A DNA stretch of 43,050 nucleotides from JOPF133 sp052144935 (GCA_052144935.1 JBKQPR010000101.1:1-43050), one strand, 5' to 3'. Shown: positions 24,155 through 35,549, counted from the stretch's first letter. Program-made: numbers and translations. Notes: generated by a model from the letters alone, not told the origin.

Positions 24155-24160
24155 TATAAT
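24155..24160 (+). promoter_or_regulatory. -10 box of the amidohydrolase gene
   Basis: A perfect TATAAT lies 53 bases before the ATG at 24214. No -35-like hexamer stands 16-18 bases upstream (the region reads TCCGGCC). This would suit a promoter that needs an activator bound at the two palindromes. Confidence 0.5.
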
Positions 24161-24213
24161 TCCTTTCTCGGCAGTTGGTGCTGCCCGGGTCCATCGAGAA
24201 ATCAAAATAATCT

Positions 24214-25620
24214 ATGCGGAATCCATGGCTCGCGGATAATCGAATCCCTCTTCCTCGGCCGCCTTCCTCTGCCTGCACGCGATGGAAATCCGGCAGGGTC
24301 CTGCTGACGGCCTTCCTGGCGGGGCTGGCGAGTGTCGCGATGGCGCGGGCGCAACCGGCGGCGCAACCGGCGGCGGAAACCGTGGCGCTGACGCACGCTA
24401 CGGTAATCGACGGCACGGGCGCGGCTCCCATGGCCGACTCGACGGTGCTGATCCGGGGCGGCCGGATCGCGGCCGTCTACCCGGCGGGCAGCCGGCCGGT
24501 GCCGGACGGCGCGCGGGTCGAGGACCTGGCTGGGAAGTGGCTGATCCCGGGACTGATCGACGCGCACGTGCACCTCCCCAGCGGCAGCGGGGACCTGGCG
24601 CGATACCGCGAGCTGCTGGGCCGGCTGCTGCTGGACGGCGTCACCGGGTTGCGCGACATGGCGGGCGACGCGCGAGTGCTGGCGTACCTGGCGCGGGAAG
24701 CGCGCCTGGATGCGCCGGGCTGGCCGGATATTTATTACAGCGCCCTGATGGCCGGGCCGACGTTCTTCCACCAGGACTCGCGTGTGCCGGACACATCGCG
24801 CGGCATCCTGCTGGGCGGCGCGCCTTGGATGCGTGCGGTGGATGAGACCACCGACATCCGCATGGCGGTGGCGGAGGCCAAAGCCACCGGCGCCACCGGC
24901 GTGAAACTGTACGCCAACCTGTCGGCGGCGTTAGTGAAGGACATCGCGGCGGAGGCGCGCCGCCAGGGCCTGTTGGTGTGGACCCATGCCACGGTGTTTC
25001 CGGCCAAGCCCAGCGACGCGGTAGCGGCGGGCGCCACCACGGTTTCGCACACGGGCTACCTGGTGTGGGAGGCCGCGCCGCATGTCCCGGAGGATTACCG
25101 CTCGCGGGCTTTCGGCGACTTCACGCACATCCGGCCGGACGACCCCAAGATCGTGGCGCTGCTCGATCGGATGAAAGAGCGGGGCACCATCCTGGATGCC
25201 ACGCTGCGGGTGTTCCAGCAGCAAGCGGAACGCTCGCCCGACGCGTTGGGGAAAGGCAGCCTGCCCTGGATCTACGCCGTGACGCGCGCGGCGCACAATG
25301 CGGGCGTGCTGGTGGACGCCGGGACCGACAGCCAGGGCCTGGCCAACGCCCGGCAGGCGGACGCAGGCCCGGCCGTGGCCGATGAGATGATCCTGCTGGT
25401 GGAGCAGTGCGGCTTCACGCCGGAGGCGGCCATCCAGGCGGCCACCGAGGTGAGCGCCATGGCCGTGGGGCAGGCCGCCGAGCGAGGCACCATCGCGGCG
25501 GGCATGGCCGCGGACCTGGTGGTGCTGAGCGCCGACCCCACAGCGGACGTGCGCAACGTGCGGAAGATCGTGGAGGTCATGAAGGATGGCCGGGTCTTCC
25601 GGCCCGCGCAGAAGCCGTAG
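24214..25620 (+). CDS. Secreted metal-dependent amidohydrolase
   Basis: A 468-residue protein with an N-terminal signal (hydrophobic stretch VLLTAFLAGLASVAMARAQP after an unusually long basic n-region of about 28 residues). The amidohydrolase fold is shown by THATVIDGTG, LIPGLIDAHVH (two metal His), GVKLYANL (bridging Lys), LLVWTHATVF (His), TVSHTGYL (His), VDAGTDSQG (catalytic Asp) and the closing LVVLSADPTADVRNV. Substrates of this imidazolonepropionase-like group are diverse (peptides, cyclic amides); none can be assigned. A shorter start is possible, as the ribosome site at 24214 is weak. Confidence 0.88.
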   Translation: MRNPWLADNRIPLPRPPSSACTRWKSGRVLLTAFLAGLASVAMARAQPAAQPAAETVALTHATVIDGTGAAPMADSTVLIRGGRIAAVYPAGSRPVPDGARVEDLAGKWLIPGLIDAHVHLPSGSGDLARYRELLGRLLLDGVTGLRDMAGDARVLAYLAREARLDAPGWPDIYYSALMAGPTFFHQDSRVPDTSRGILLGGAPWMRAVDETTDIRMAVAEAKATGATGVKLYANLSAALVKDIAAEARRQGLLVWTHATVFPAKPSDAVAAGATTVSHTGYLVWEAAPHVPEDYRSRAFGDFTHIRPDDPKIVALLDRMKERGTILDATLRVFQQQAERSPDALGKGSLPWIYAVTRAAHNAGVLVDAGTDSQGLANARQADAGPAVADEMILLVEQCGFTPEAAIQAATEVSAMAVGQAAERGTIAAGMAADLVVLSADPTADVRNVRKIVEVMKDGRVFRPAQKP

Positions 25621-26211
25621 CGGGTTGCGCGCGGCCACCGGGCAACCCTATCCGCAGCCTCTGCAAAACCGCCCCCGAACCGCTCGTAGCGCTGCCGGCG
25701 CTGAAGATTGTGAAGACGGTTTCGGGTCCGATAGCGGCTTCCACCGATCGGCCGTGAAAGCCGATACGTCCCACCCGGGCGGGGATGGATTCCACCGTCG
25801 AAGCTGCGGTTGTCGGCTCGGGGGCATCCATATCCGCGGCGGTGGCCCCTCACGGGGCGGAAAAACACGGCGCGCTTTTCGGCGAAGCGCAGCTTCCGGC
25901 TCGCGCTGTTTACCGGGGCGGTACTGGTTATGGTATGGCAACGGTACGGAGTGCACTGGGACGAGTCGAAAGCAATTGACAAACTGGTCCTAGGCCCAGG
26001 AGGACCATGACAATGATGTTGGAATTCGCCGACAACAGCAAACTCGAAACGCGGCGGTCGGCCACCGCTCACGCCCGAAGTCTGTCTCGCCGCTTCACTT
26101 CCGATAGAGTGCTAACGTTTGGGGCCATTCGCGAAGTAGTACGCCCGCGCATCGGGTGCGGCGGGGTTGTTGATTCGCTACTATGATTGCGGGGGCGGAG
26201 GATTTTGCAGG
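25621..26211. other. 590-bp stretch without a confident gene
   Basis: The only hint is a frame at 25810-26010 (+) with RLALFTGAVLVMVWQRYGVH followed by WDES. A membrane helix followed by (Y/G)-G-(V/I)-H-W-D-E resembles the N-terminus of GT39-type membrane glycosyltransferases, so this may be the start of a lost gene. It ends after 66 codons. The rest of the stretch shows no coding similarity, and no clear promoter for the gene at 26212. Confidence 0.3.
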
Positions 26212-28704
26212 ATGGACGTTGTTCGCTACTGGGGCGTGCCGTTGCTGCTGGGCGCATTTGTTTCTCATGCTTCCGCGCAATTGATCAGCCCCACCCCGCA
26301 GTGTGCGGTGGTTGACAAAGATGCGACTTATCGAGAGCCGCCTTTGACGTATCCGATGACTTCGGACCGCTACGCTGTCCAATACCAGTTGGGTGGCAGC
26401 GGGACCTGGACCACTGCGCAGGTCTACATCAGCTATTACGGTGGGACCAACGCCTCGCCATACCGCAGTTCCTCAGGCTATGTAGCCGACACATCGATGT
26501 CGTTTGTGAGTATTCCCGCCGCCGCAAACACGGCGGTGGCCCTCCGAGTAACTAAGCTTTTTGGCTCGGCCTTTCCAGCCATCAACCAGGTTTCTGTCCG
26601 CCCACAGGCCAAAAAGATTCACGTCGATTCGGCGAGCGGCAGCCTGGTGCAGATCTCAACCACCACCGCCGCCAATTTCGCGGGCGATCAGTTCCTTTTG
26701 TGGTGGGCTGGCGATTCACAGCAAAGCAGCAGCATTCAGAGTTTGGTCTTCTTCCTCAATCCCCCCTACGTGAAGCCCACGGGTAGCAACGTGAAGGTCA
26801 TTGCGACGCCGGCCGACCTGAGGGCGAATCTCTCCTCCTTCGACACCCTGGATTTCGAGGGAACACTTGCACTCGCATCCACCGGTGCGCAGGCTTTCGT
26901 GGTTCCCGCCAACATCGCCAACGTTTTTCTTGGACCGGGCGCCTGGATCCAGGGCAAACTCCGCTTCGTGCAGGCCGGCAACGGCAGTACGAGACGGATT
27001 TACGGTCCGGGCGTGCTGGATTTAAGCCGCTTTGAATACGATCTTCGGTCTTGCGACGCCAACAGTGGCTACGCGGATCAGGGCTACGAAGCCATTTCGT
27101 TGGTTGATCCGCCGAAGAATACCGTTCCTGACATCTTCCAACTGGATGGATTGGTCATCACCGACCACAATCACGCCGTGGCCGACCTTCTCACGGGCGG
27201 CACCGTGAACAATGTGAATACTCTCGGCTGGAATGGCCTCAACGGCGGATTCCGGATCGGACAGAACACCTCCGTCTCCAATCTGTTTATTCGCGCCGGA
27301 GACGATTCCTTGATGATGTGGGGCTCCTTCATTACGGTTACCAACGCAACCGTTTGGCAGAACTACAACGGCGGCGTCTTGAACCTCGGCTGGTCCGACA
27401 ATTCCCCGGGCGACTATTCCCTGGTAGACGGTCTCTACGTCGTGAAGACGGACTGGACCAATCCCGCGGTTCCCAGTTGGACTGCTACGAATCTGAACGG
27501 TCAAAACGACGCGGTCATCGCATCCCTGATGGTTCCCGGTACCATGTTCGGCTCGGTGCAGCCCTCGCTGTACCGGAATATCTTCGTCGAAGATCCTCCG
27601 CGTACTCTGCTCAGCCTTAAGATTACGTTTCCGGAATGCGACGACCCGAATCAGCCCCGGGACGACAACTGCGCCCAAGTCGATCTAACCCAGCCAAGTC
27701 TTCTCAATCTCAATATCGAAAACCTTTTCTCTCCAGCCTCTATCGTCCAAAATTCCATAGGCTTCCAAACTCTTCCGGCTGGTTTCGCCGACGGAACCCA
27801 GACTTTTCCAAGCGCCTACACACTTACAGGCAGGATGAACATCGGTTTGAGCAATGCGATGCTCACCATGCCCAATGGAACGGTGACCACCCTCACCAGC
27901 GCAAATGCCGCAACGGTGGGAAATATCGGTATGAACGGCGGGCCGGTCAATCTCAACTTTGTTCCGTACCAGGGCGTGGACCCACCGTTGCTCCCGGCGA
28001 TCCTGTCCGGGGGCATCGCGCCCGCCACAATTCAACCCGGCGAATGGGTGTCGATTTTCGGCAACAATCTGGCCACCAGCACGGCAACCTGGAGCGGCAA
28101 CTTCCCCACGTCCCTGGGGGGTGCCAGCGTGACGGTCAACGGTAAGGCGGCGTATCTTTCTTACGCGAGCCCCAGTCAGATTAACCTGCAAGCGCCCTCC
28201 GACACGGCGACCGGCTCAGTGCCTATCGTCGTCACCACCGCTGCAGGCGTCGCGAATTCCACCGCGACTCTGGCCGCGTTCAGTCCTGAGTTCTTCCTGC
28301 TCGATGGCACGCACGTCGCCGGCATCATTTTGCGATCGAGTGGAGAGGGCGCATATGGCGGAGGCACGTACGACATTATCGGTCCCACCGGAACATCGCT
28401 GGGATATGCCACGGTCGCGGCGAAAGCAGGCGATAGCGTCGCCTTGTTCGGTACTGGTTTCGGGCCGACGAATCCCGCTGTGGCCCCGGGTCAGCCGTTT
28501 TCCGGAGCTGCCCCGGCTATCAATCCTGTGAAGGTGAAAATCAACAGTGTCAACCTCACGCCGGCATTCGCGGGCCTGTCCGGTGCTGGACTTTATCAGG
28601 TGAATCTCGCCATCCCCTCGGGTTTGGGAACAGGAGACGTTTCTTTACAGGGTGTGGTCGGCGGGGTGCAAACTCCTTCGGGCGTTGTGATTTCACTGCA
28701 ATGA
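26212..28704 (+). CDS. Secreted GH49-like beta-helix protein with TIGR03437 domain
   Basis: An 830-residue protein with signal peptide MDVVRYWGVPLLLGAFVSHASAQ removed after SAQ. Residues ~25-200 form a beta-sandwich. The beta-helix (~210-560) has the blocks LGPGAWIQGKLRF, VITDHNHAV, LGWNGLNGGF, FIRAGDDSLMMWG (DD at about 362-363) and NGGVLNLGW, resembling GH49 dextranase/isopullulanase. The C-terminal ~220 residues (GEWVSIFGNNLATSTATW, VTVNGKAAYLSYASPSQINL) form the TIGR03437 domain. The position 19 residues before the Asp pair, a catalytic Asp in GH49 dextranase as I recall it, is Gly here. Chosen start: ATG at 26212 after GGAGG. It may act on alpha-glucans, or have lost activity. Confidence 0.78.
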   Translation: MDVVRYWGVPLLLGAFVSHASAQLISPTPQCAVVDKDATYREPPLTYPMTSDRYAVQYQLGGSGTWTTAQVYISYYGGTNASPYRSSSGYVADTSMSFVSIPAAANTAVALRVTKLFGSAFPAINQVSVRPQAKKIHVDSASGSLVQISTTTAANFAGDQFLLWWAGDSQQSSSIQSLVFFLNPPYVKPTGSNVKVIATPADLRANLSSFDTLDFEGTLALASTGAQAFVVPANIANVFLGPGAWIQGKLRFVQAGNGSTRRIYGPGVLDLSRFEYDLRSCDANSGYADQGYEAISLVDPPKNTVPDIFQLDGLVITDHNHAVADLLTGGTVNNVNTLGWNGLNGGFRIGQNTSVSNLFIRAGDDSLMMWGSFITVTNATVWQNYNGGVLNLGWSDNSPGDYSLVDGLYVVKTDWTNPAVPSWTATNLNGQNDAVIASLMVPGTMFGSVQPSLYRNIFVEDPPRTLLSLKITFPECDDPNQPRDDNCAQVDLTQPSLLNLNIENLFSPASIVQNSIGFQTLPAGFADGTQTFPSAYTLTGRMNIGLSNAMLTMPNGTVTTLTSANAATVGNIGMNGGPVNLNFVPYQGVDPPLLPAILSGGIAPATIQPGEWVSIFGNNLATSTATWSGNFPTSLGGASVTVNGKAAYLSYASPSQINLQAPSDTATGSVPIVVTTAAGVANSTATLAAFSPEFFLLDGTHVAGIILRSSGEGAYGGGTYDIIGPTGTSLGYATVAAKAGDSVALFGTGFGPTNPAVAPGQPFSGAAPAINPVKVKINSVNLTPAFAGLSGAGLYQVNLAIPSGLGTGDVSLQGVVGGVQTPSGVVISLQ

Positions 28705-28888
28705 TCGCGATGTAAAGTGTCCTTTCGGTAATGAACCGGCTAATCGTGGCAGAAGAAGGTGTGCCAGGCGAAAGGTTATTCTTTTCCAGTCGGGATTTTT
28801 AGTTGGCGGGCGAGGCTGCAGCCTTTCACGGGAAACGATTCGGACGCCCGCCGAAACGAGGCTGGCGCGCATGCACGTGATCGCGGTT

Positions 28889-29136
28889 GCGAAATCCCCG
28901 TGACACCAGTAAGTCCCCCGACCTAACTTACCACCCCCGGCGTCGAGATCCATCCCCCATCCGCCCGCGCGGCCACGCGCCCCACGCTGGGGAACGGAAA
29001 GTGGAACGCCATCACGTGCATTCGCTCCCGGACCGCGCGGTCCATCAGCTCGCGGCGCGTTCGGAGGGCCGCGCCGGCCGCCAGATCGAACCCATTTCTC
29101 CCACTCGGGTTGTTCCAGGTGCAGGGGGTGTACCGC
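28889..29136 (-). pseudogene. Duplicated 3' fragment of the metallo-beta-lactamase-fold gene
   Basis: About 248 bases match 31644-31890 (3' end of the MBL gene and about 40 bases beyond) at roughly nine bases in ten. AVHPLHLEQPEWE is readable, then an extra T shifts the frame. The metal-binding HxHxDH part is absent. This copy and the original are direct repeats on either side of the kinase gene at 29237-31498. The rest of 28705-29236 has no gene I recognise. Confidence 0.88.
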
Positions 29137-29236
29137 CCGGTTTTTGGACGGAAGGGCTGTTATCGGCGGAAATCCGGCGCGAGCCGACGACGGCAGTTTC
29201 CTGATATGGGAGCGGACGCTGGACCGCCATTCCAGC

Positions 29237-31498
<2,262 letters not shown>

Positions 31499-31508
31499 CT
31501 CAACACTT

Positions 31509-31537
31509 ATGCTAGACCGGCGCCATGCGCTGCGCAA
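31509..31537 (-). promoter_or_regulatory. Possible promoter of the kinase gene
   Basis: On the minus strand TTGCGC (31537-31532) and TAGCAT (31514-31509) are 17 bases apart. Transcription would begin near 31502, only about four bases before the ATG at 31498, so the mRNA would be nearly leaderless. This fits the lack of a good ribosome site. Confidence 0.4.
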
Positions 31538-31567
31538 TGGGGTTTCTATACCTAAAGGTCTCAAACT

Positions 31568-31586
31568 CCCGGATCGTCCATCCGGG
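31568..31586. terminator. Hairpin between the MBL gene and the kinase promoter
   Basis: CCCGGAT-cgtcc-ATCCGGG has seven-base arms and a five-base loop, about 100 bases past the MBL stop on the minus strand. It may end MBL transcription before the kinase promoter. Only a short T-containing stretch (AGTTTGAG) follows. Confidence 0.4.
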
Positions 31587-31683
31587 GGTTGACCCGAATC
31601 GAGATCTCCGGAAGTGCCGCTCTGAGACCGCCGGACATCTGTCGCGAAATCCCCATGCCGCCAGTGACGTCCCCTGACGCAAC

Positions 31684-32541
31684 TTACCACCCCGGCGTCC
31701 AGCTCCAACCCCCTTCCGCCCGCGCGGCCACGCGCCCCACGCTGGGGAACGGAAAGTGGAACGCCATCACGTGCATGCGCTCCCGGACCGCGCGGTCCAT
31801 CAGCTCGCGGCGCGTTCGGAGGGCCGCGCCGGCCGCCAGATCGAACCCATTCTCCCACTCGGGTTGTTCCAGATGCAGGGGGTGCACCGCGGCGTCGCCG
31901 ATGTTCAGCAGCCGCTCGCCCCGGGACTCGATCATCAGCGCCAGATGTCCCGGCGTATGGCCCGGCGCGGGAATCGCGCGCACTCCCGGCACGATCTCGC
32001 ATTCCCGGTCGATCGGCTCAAGCTGAAACCGCAGCGCCGCCAGACAACTCCGCGCCGTCTTGTCCATCGTCCGCTTCAGATCCTCCGGCAGCCGCATGTC
32101 GCCCAAGCCGCAGTGCGGCCGAAGCCAGAATTCCAATTCCGCCTCGGCCAGCATGTAGCGCGCATTGGGAAACGCCGGCCGGCCGCACACGTCCACGGTT
32201 CCGCCGATGTGGTCCGGATGGCCGTGTGTGAGCACCACCGTATCCACGTCCCTGGGACGCAACCCGGCCATTTCCAGCCGCGCGCGAATGGCCCCGCTGG
32301 TAGGCGACCCGCAGCCCGCTCCGGCATCCACCAGCACCGCCTCGCGGCCGCTCTCGATCAGCAGGCAGGTGTAGGGGCTGATCACCGTCCCTTGCGGAAG
32401 CCGCCGGCTCTCCAGGGCACGCTCCAGCTTTTCGGCGCCGGCGTTGGGAAACACCCACGGCGTCGGGTAAGATGCGTAGCCGTCGGTGAGAACCGTGCAT
32501 TGGATGGTCCCGACCGAAAACCGATGGGAGCCCTCGGGCAT
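31684..32541 (-). CDS. MBL-fold metallo-hydrolase
   Basis: A 285-residue cytoplasmic protein. TVVLTHGHPDHIGG (HxHxDH at 106-111), AIPAPGHTPGHLAL (next His), LLNIGDAAVH (bridging Asp) and MHVMAFHFPFPSVG (last His) give the complete metallo-beta-lactamase metal site. AEAELEFW and the layout place it near lactonase-like MBL proteins (AttM/YtnP type) by general appearance; the substrate is unknown. The ATG has no ribosome site and lies where a promoter at 32548-32576 would start transcription, which suggests a leaderless mRNA. A truncated copy of its 3' end lies at 28889-29136. Confidence 0.9.
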   Translation of the reverse strand: MPEGSHRFSVGTIQCTVLTDGYASYPTPWVFPNAGAEKLERALESRRLPQGTVISPYTCLLIESGREAVLVDAGAGCGSPTSGAIRARLEMAGLRPRDVDTVVLTHGHPDHIGGTVDVCGRPAFPNARYMLAEAELEFWLRPHCGLGDMRLPEDLKRTMDKTARSCLAALRFQLEPIDRECEIVPGVRAIPAPGHTPGHLALMIESRGERLLNIGDAAVHPLHLEQPEWENGFDLAAGAALRTRRELMDRAVRERMHVMAFHFPFPSVGRVAARAEGGWSWTPGW

Positions 32542-32547
32542 ATAAGA

Positions 32548-32576
32548 GGGATACCGAAATGCGCGGCAAAAGTCAA
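32548..32576 (-). promoter_or_regulatory. Promoter of the MBL gene, leaderless geometry
   Basis: TTGACT (32576-32571) and TATCCC (32553-32548) are separated by 17 bases on the minus strand. Six bases after the second box comes the A of the ATG at 32541, which is where transcription would begin. The rest of the gap to 32776 holds no gene or other signal that I can see. Confidence 0.5.
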
Positions 32577-32776
32577 AAGGATCTTAAAGCCCTGTGGTAG
32601 CACGCGCGAGTCCAGGTGGGGCCTGCTTTAGCCTGCCCTCTATCTCCCCGCGACCAGTCGTCACGGGCATCTCAAGCTTGGCCGCGAAGTGCGGAATATA
32701 GGTTTCGCGGCCGATGTCGAATGCAAACGGCCGGGGTCGGGCCAAGCGAATTTGCAGTCTGTTGAAATCAAGGAAC

Positions 32777-34054
32777 TTAATCTTTGGCAAAAGGCAGGGG
32801 GCCGGCCCTTTCCGGCGAGCTTGCCCTGGATTGGCCCGCCGCCAGCGCGCGCACGGCGAATCCGGTGGCGATCAGCGGGTCGTCTTCCTTCACCAGATTC
32901 TCCGGATTGGCCCACGACCCGTCGGCGCGCTGCATTCTCAAAAGCGCGCGCGTGACTCCGTCGCCCGCGTCGGCGCCCAGCGCTCGAAATGCCTGCGCGC
33001 TGGCCGCCGCGTAGTAGAACGCCAGCCCGCCGGGCCAGCGCTGGTAGGCGTCGCCCACGAATCCCGGCGCCCGCATGTCGCGATGCCGTGCGGCCAGCCA
33101 GCGGCCCGCGGACACCACGCGCGGATGGCCTGCCGGGCAGCCGATCGCCACGAGCGCCAGGATGCCATCGGCGGTGGTGGTTCCGTAGCTTCGAAAGCGC
33201 GCGCCCGCGCCTTCCCCCTCCTGGCCGGCCTTGTTGGTGTCGAATTCGGTGGTCGAGAAGAAGAAGCCGCCATCGGCTGCGTCCGCCTGGCGTGGGTCCC
33301 AATTCTGGCAGCGTTCCACGTAGACCTGCGCGCAGGCGAAGGCCGCCGCGGAGCCGGAGGGGTGCCCGCCGGGTTCGGTGGGGTGCCCACCGGGTTCGGT
33401 GGGGTGCCCACCGGGTTCGGTGGGGTGCCCACCGGGTTCGGTGGGGTGCCCGCCGGGTTCGGTGGGCCCCGCTGCGCGCAAGGCCTCCAGCACGTAGCGT
33501 GTCATCGAAAGATCCACGTGTCCGGTATCCGGGGGCGTCCGAGGCAGGCCGCCCATGCCCCACGCCCCGTAGGCCGGATGCTCCCGTGTCCAGCCGTTCT
33601 GCTCCGTGAACTGCTGCCGCCGCAGATACCCCAGCATGGGGCCTGCGATCTCGCGCCAATCGGCGCGCCGCGCGCGCACCAGTGCGCTCACTGCCAGCGC
33701 GGTGGCGTAGTTCGGATAGTCGGGGATACCCGCCTGCGCCAGCCCCAGCGCGCCTTCGGGCTGCGTGTGGCGCCGAATGAAATCGATGGCGCGGTCGATG
33801 CCCCGGTCGATGCCCCGGTCCGCGCCCCCGGCCCGTGGGGCATAGATCTCCCGCGGAATCTGCAGCAGCGCATCCAGGACAAACGGAGTCAGCGCCTGCC
33901 CCGAGCGGAGCAGGCCGTAGGTGCGGCTGTGCCAACCGCCATCCCCGGCCTGCTGTTCCCAAAGAAACCGCGCCGCCCGCGCCAGGGGAGGCTGCCGGTT
34001 GCCGCGACAGCCGGCCCCGGCCGCCAGCAGCGCCAGGAACGAACGCCGCCGCAT
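32777..34054 (-). CDS. Exported alpha/alpha-toroid (squalene-cyclase-like) protein 2
   Basis: A 425-residue protein starting at the ATG that overlaps the stop of the upstream paralogue-like gene (TGATG). MRRRSFLALLAAGAGC is a Tat- or lipoprotein-type signal with a Cys at residue 16. The body has repeats typical of prenyltransferase/squalene-cyclase folds: FLWEQQAGDGGWHSRTYG, YGAWGMGGLPRTP, GGFFFSTTEFDTN, GTTTADGILALVAIG and LLRMQRADGSWANPENLV. The DxDD motif of true squalene-hopene cyclases is absent, so it probably binds or acts on something else. A five-fold seven-residue repeat TEPGGHP is inserted at about residues 197-231. Confidence 0.78.
   Translation of the reverse strand: MRRRSFLALLAAGAGCRGNRQPPLARAARFLWEQQAGDGGWHSRTYGLLRSGQALTPFVLDALLQIPREIYAPRAGGADRGIDRGIDRAIDFIRRHTQPEGALGLAQAGIPDYPNYATALAVSALVRARRADWREIAGPMLGYLRRQQFTEQNGWTREHPAYGAWGMGGLPRTPPDTGHVDLSMTRYVLEALRAAGPTEPGGHPTEPGGHPTEPGGHPTEPGGHPTEPGGHPSGSAAAFACAQVYVERCQNWDPRQADAADGGFFFSTTEFDTNKAGQEGEGAGARFRSYGTTTADGILALVAIGCPAGHPRVVSAGRWLAARHRDMRAPGFVGDAYQRWPGGLAFYYAAASAQAFRALGADAGDGVTRALLRMQRADGSWANPENLVKEDDPLIATGFAVRALAAGQSRASSPERAGPLPFAKD
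33361..33465. repeat. Five 21-bp in-frame tandem repeats
   Basis: Five units of GGTGCCC(A/G)CCGGGTTCGGTGG are 21 bases each; units 2-4 are identical and units 1 and 5 share one change. On the coding strand each unit encodes TEPGGHP, inserted between two alpha/alpha-toroid helices as a proline/glycine loop. Near identity suggests recent expansion and variable copy number. Confidence 0.95.
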
Positions 34055-35298
34055 CAATTCGTCCCGGCTTTGGTCCCCAGGAACGCCGGCTCGCGGTCCG
34101 CCATCAACGCCAGGATGGCGGCGCCGGTCACCGCCACGCGCCCGGTAATGCAGTGATGCCCCGCCCACGTGCCATCGGCGTTCTGCAGCGTGAGGATCTT
34201 GGCCTGGATATCGGCGTTCCACTTCTTCCACTCGGCGCCGCCCGTGCGCCGCAGGCTGTCGCTGATGTTCAGCCAGGAGAAAAACTCCTCCCCGCCGATC
34301 GAGCCGAACCCGGTGACGAACCGCGCGTCGGAGAGTTGCGCCGTAATCGTGCGGATCGCCGCGGCGTTCTCCTTGCGGTCCTTCTCGGTGCGGCTGAGTT
34401 GTTCCAGGGCCTGCGCACTTTGATACAGCGGGACACCGGCCGCGGCCGGGGTCGCCATGACTGTGGAAGCCGTCGAGGCCACCGCCGTTCTGGACGGGCC
34501 GATTGCACCGACCGGCCCCGATCCATATCCGCCCCCGCTCCCGCTCCCCGTGCCCGGCCCGCCCATCCCGGCCTGCTGCGGCGCCTGCTGCAGTTTGCTG
34601 TATTGCTCAACCCGGTCCATGGTCGCCGTCTGCACTGCCACGCCCTTCGACTGAGCCACAAACAGGCTCTGGGAGGCCATCGAGGTGCCCAGGATCGGCG
34701 CCCACCCTCCGGCCACGTTCCAGCTTCCGTCTTTCAACTGGTTCCGCTCGATCTTGGCGACGCACTTCTCCAGGTTTCGCCGCACCCGCGCGTTGGCCTG
34801 CGCATTTCCCATCGCGCCATCCAGCTCGGCCAGCAACTTGGAAGTGAGAAACGTGTCGATATACGGCCCCAGCTTGCGCTGGATCTGGGTATGCAGTTGG
34901 CCGGTGACCGCCAGCCCTTCGGTGGGACTCTGCTCCACGTTCCGCAGGATGAAGTCCACCGCGCGGCCCAGCGATTCTCGATAAGCGCCCCGCGTGGGCG
35001 TATTGCCCGTGTGCAGCAGGGCCTCCGCCGCCACGGCCGTGTTGGCGACGTCGTTGCCCAGCGATTCGAGGTTCTCCCCCTGGCGCACATAAGAAGTTTC
35101 GCCGCCATCCTGGCCCCACCCTCCGTCCTTGCCCTGGACCGAGACGAGCCAGCGCAGCCCCTTTTCGACTGCAACCGTGCGGGGATCGTTGCCCGGGAGC
35201 GCCGAAAGATCGTCCCCCGAGAAACCGATTTCAGCGTAGATGCCGATTGCCACGGCGGCCACGCCGGCTATAGACACAAGTGTCCTGTGGTAAGTCAC
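34054..35298 (-). CDS. Exported alpha/alpha-toroid (squalene-cyclase-like) protein 1
   Basis: A 414-residue protein. The chosen start is GTG at 35298, seven bases after AAGGAGAGG; it gives the signal anchor LVSIAGVAAVAIGIYAEIGF. Repeats of the prenyltransferase/squalene-cyclase type are visible: GLRWLVSVQGKDGGWGQDGG, VANTAVAAEALLHTG, RNQLKDGSWNVAGGWAPILG, ILTLQNADGTWAGHHC. A Gly-rich linker (GMGGPGTGSGSGGGYGSGP) lies near residue 250. The downstream gene overlaps by one base and encodes the same fold, so the two probably act together outside the cytoplasm. Function unknown. The 263 bases upstream (35299-35561), shared with a divergent gene, contain no other gene. Confidence 0.78.
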   Translation of the reverse strand: MTYHRTLVSIAGVAAVAIGIYAEIGFSGDDLSALPGNDPRTVAVEKGLRWLVSVQGKDGGWGQDGGETSYVRQGENLESLGNDVANTAVAAEALLHTGNTPTRGAYRESLGRAVDFILRNVEQSPTEGLAVTGQLHTQIQRKLGPYIDTFLTSKLLAELDGAMGNAQANARVRRNLEKCVAKIERNQLKDGSWNVAGGWAPILGTSMASQSLFVAQSKGVAVQTATMDRVEQYSKLQQAPQQAGMGGPGTGSGSGGGYGSGPVGAIGPSRTAVASTASTVMATPAAAGVPLYQSAQALEQLSRTEKDRKENAAAIRTITAQLSDARFVTGFGSIGGEEFFSWLNISDSLRRTGGAEWKKWNADIQAKILTLQNADGTWAGHHCITGRVAVTGAAILALMADREPAFLGTKAGTN

Positions 35299-35549
35299 GA
35301 TGGTCCTCTCCTTAGCCAGGTCCGGCGGCTCACCGAGCCCGCCGGAGTGAACCCAGCGAATCGCCTGGCTTGCTGACTGAATGCCGCGAGAGCAGGTTTC
35401 CTTCCAGTGCCGCAGAAGTCTTTTTGGATTGACAACAAAGCCCACTTACAAAAGCCGCCCTCGCAAAATCGCCTCCCAAAGCCACATCTGTATCCCGCCT
35501 TCACTTTCCACCGTGCCTCGGAATCTCGGCCTGACGGGCCCTTTTGCAA

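Noticed and set aside
25272..26072. 266-codon minus-strand frame
   Set aside because: Mostly antisense to the amidohydrolase end, continuing into non-coding DNA with no motif.
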